In this document: positions 63,050-64,000 of the stretch, in pieces
How positions within the stretch are numbered: the first letter of the stretch is position 1
Layout: each line of letters opens with the position of its first letter
Assembly: GCF_001729765.1 (NCBI RefSeq)
Contig: NZ_CP017181.1
Coordinates: 4,278,001 to 4,342,000 of the forward strand
DNA: 64,000 bases
Direction: 5' to 3'
From: Enterobacter kobei
GTDB taxonomy: Bacteria > Pseudomonadota > Gammaproteobacteria > Enterobacterales > Enterobacteriaceae
Notes under the pieces: model-generated
Told to the model about the DNA's origin: nothing
The model's database searches: none
The model's input: only the letters and a program-made list of their open reading frames with translations
Made by a program: the position numbers and the translations under genes

Positions 63050-64000
63050 CGGCAGACTCCGTTCACTTCTTCGTAGAAGGCATTTTCGTCACGCTTATCA
63101 GCCAGAGTGTAATCAATCTTACACAGTCGGTTATTGTTACCGTCTAGCGCGTAGAGGGCGCTCAGCTGATCGGCATCGTTAATAAAGACGTGGCCATCAT
63201 CAACCGTGGTCACGATATAGTTACCTTTCTCATCAACAATCGAGATCCCTTTATTCAGGGGCTGACCGTTAGCCTGCTTTACGCTCAGCATGACGCGGCG
63301 GCTGTTGAGTACTTTGAAATCAATCTCGCTGACCGAAGCATGGCCTGCGGCGATATATTTCGTGCCGTTAGCAAGCGTCATACTCTGCGGCAGCTTGTTA
63401 GCATCAATTTCTATGCGGGAGTTATGCCATTCGTTGAGAGAAGGCACCACGGCCTGGCCCCATGGATCGGTCCAGACGGTGCCTTGCGGAGTGGAAATTT
63501 CAACGCCGCTCTTCTTCTCGCTCAGTCTGGCAATCGCGAAGGTATCCTGAATCGAATACGGCGAGAAAGTCACGCCCTCTTTATGCATGGCCACGCCACC
63601 CGACAATGTCGCACTGTAGTTCCGCTGATTATCACCACTGGCTCCGCTCCCCACGCTTAGCTGCGTATAGTGGAGGTTAGTGTTGATGTTGCCATTGAAG
63701 CTGTTGTCTTTGGTATCCTGATCGCGATCGGCTGAGATGTAATAGTGCGTATTGTCTCCCAGCGAGCCGCTGTTAGACACGCCATAGGTGGTGCTATCAC
63801 CCTGTTTACGCATATAGGAGCTGATCGACTGACTGCCACCGAGCGGGATGCTCACGTTGACGTAGAACATCTCATTGTCCTGATCGTCATCGACATTACC
63901 GACCGCACTTTGCCAGTTCATGGACACTGACGCGTACGAAAAGGTCTTGCCCCAGGACAGCAGGAGATAACGTGAGTCATCCCTACCACCATTGGTCTGG
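63046..64000 (-). CDS. fimbrial outer-membrane usher, 5' part missing
   Basis: About 318 C-terminal residues are present; the frame is open to the right edge. Visible are the last barrel strands with alternating polar/hydrophobic residues (RYLLLSWGKTFSYASVSMNW), a usher-type tract around NYSATLSGGVAMHKEGVTFS, and the two C-terminal beta domains with a Cys pair near the end (LCKIDY, NGVCR). Any chaperone and major pilin genes would lie beyond the window. PapC/FimD family membership is fairly secure; the fimbrial type is not. Confidence 0.85.
   Translation of the reverse strand, partial: QTNGGRDDSRYLLLSWGKTFSYASVSMNWQSAVGNVDDDQDNEMFYVNVSIPLGGSQSISSYMRKQGDSTTYGVSNSGSLGDNTHYYISADRDQDTKDNSFNGNINTNLHYTQLSVGSGASGDNQRNYSATLSGGVAMHKEGVTFSPYSIQDTFAIARLSEKKSGVEISTPQGTVWTDPWGQAVVPSLNEWHNSRIEIDANKLPQSMTLANGTKYIAAGHASVSEIDFKVLNSRRVMLSVKQANGQPLNKGISIVDEKGNYIVTTVDDGHVFINDADQLSALYALDGNNNRLCKIDYTLADKRDENAFYEEVNGVCR

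Overview
The window is core chromosome of an Enterobacteriaceae member. Nearly every protein is close to its Escherichia coli K-12 counterpart in length and motifs, gene order mostly follows the E. coli 69-72 min region, and REP-type palindromes sit between genes. Differences from K-12 (no yhbX between argG and leuU, a BasRS/PmrAB-like pair after dacB, a changed neighbourhood of arcB, an extra DhaK-type kinase) suggest an Enterobacter-, Lelliottia-, Leclercia- or Klebsiella-like genus. I cannot name the species from sequence alone.

Layout. 1-8.9 kb (minus strand): the metY-rimP-nusA-infB-rbfA-truB-rpsO-pnp transcription/translation operon, with initiator tRNA first and pnp running off the left edge. 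9.2-10.5 kb: argG. 10.7-16.3 kb (minus): secG-leuU, glmM-folP, ftsH-rlmE. 16.4-20.7 kb: yhbY, greA (minus) with its attenuated leader, then dacB followed 2 nt later by a two-component pair resembling PmrA/PmrB. 20.8-23.6 kb (minus): rplU-rpmA-yhbE-obgE. 23.8-30.2 kb: ispB, sfsB, murA, ibaG and the mlaFEDCB phospholipid transporter. 30.4-38.3 kb (plus): yrbG-kdsD-kdsC-lptC-lptA-lptB-rpoN-hpf-ptsN-rapZ-npr. 38.4-42.3 kb: mtgA, elbB, the ArcZ small RNA, arcB. 42.4-54.9 kb: lptG-lptF, pepA-holC-valS, yjgM, ahr, a DhaK-type kinase and yjgR, most of which lie near 96 min in K-12. 54.9-62.4 kb: yhcC, gltB-gltD. 62.5 kb to the end (minus): the distal part of a chaperone-usher fimbrial operon, with the usher running off the right edge.

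How the genes work together. Much of the window builds the envelope. GlmM, RapZ and MurA act on amino-sugar supply for peptidoglycan; DacB and MtgA work on the wall; KdsD and KdsC make Kdo; LptA, B, C, F and G export LPS; Mla maintains outer-membrane lipid asymmetry. Because the lptGF block is next to arcB, five of the seven Lpt components lie within about 12 kb, whereas K-12 keeps lptCAB and lptFG far apart. Regulatory layers include RpoN with the nitrogen PTS (PtsN, NPr), ArcB with ArcZ, and a PmrB-like sensor that keeps both periplasmic ExxE pairs.

I found no prophage, insertion sequence, CRISPR array, toxin-antitoxin pair or defence island. The best leads are the arcB-yhcC insertion block, the dacB-linked PmrAB-like system, an upstream ORF overlapping gltB, and the small RNAs in leaders and between genes. 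I do not see a convincing wholly new biological system.
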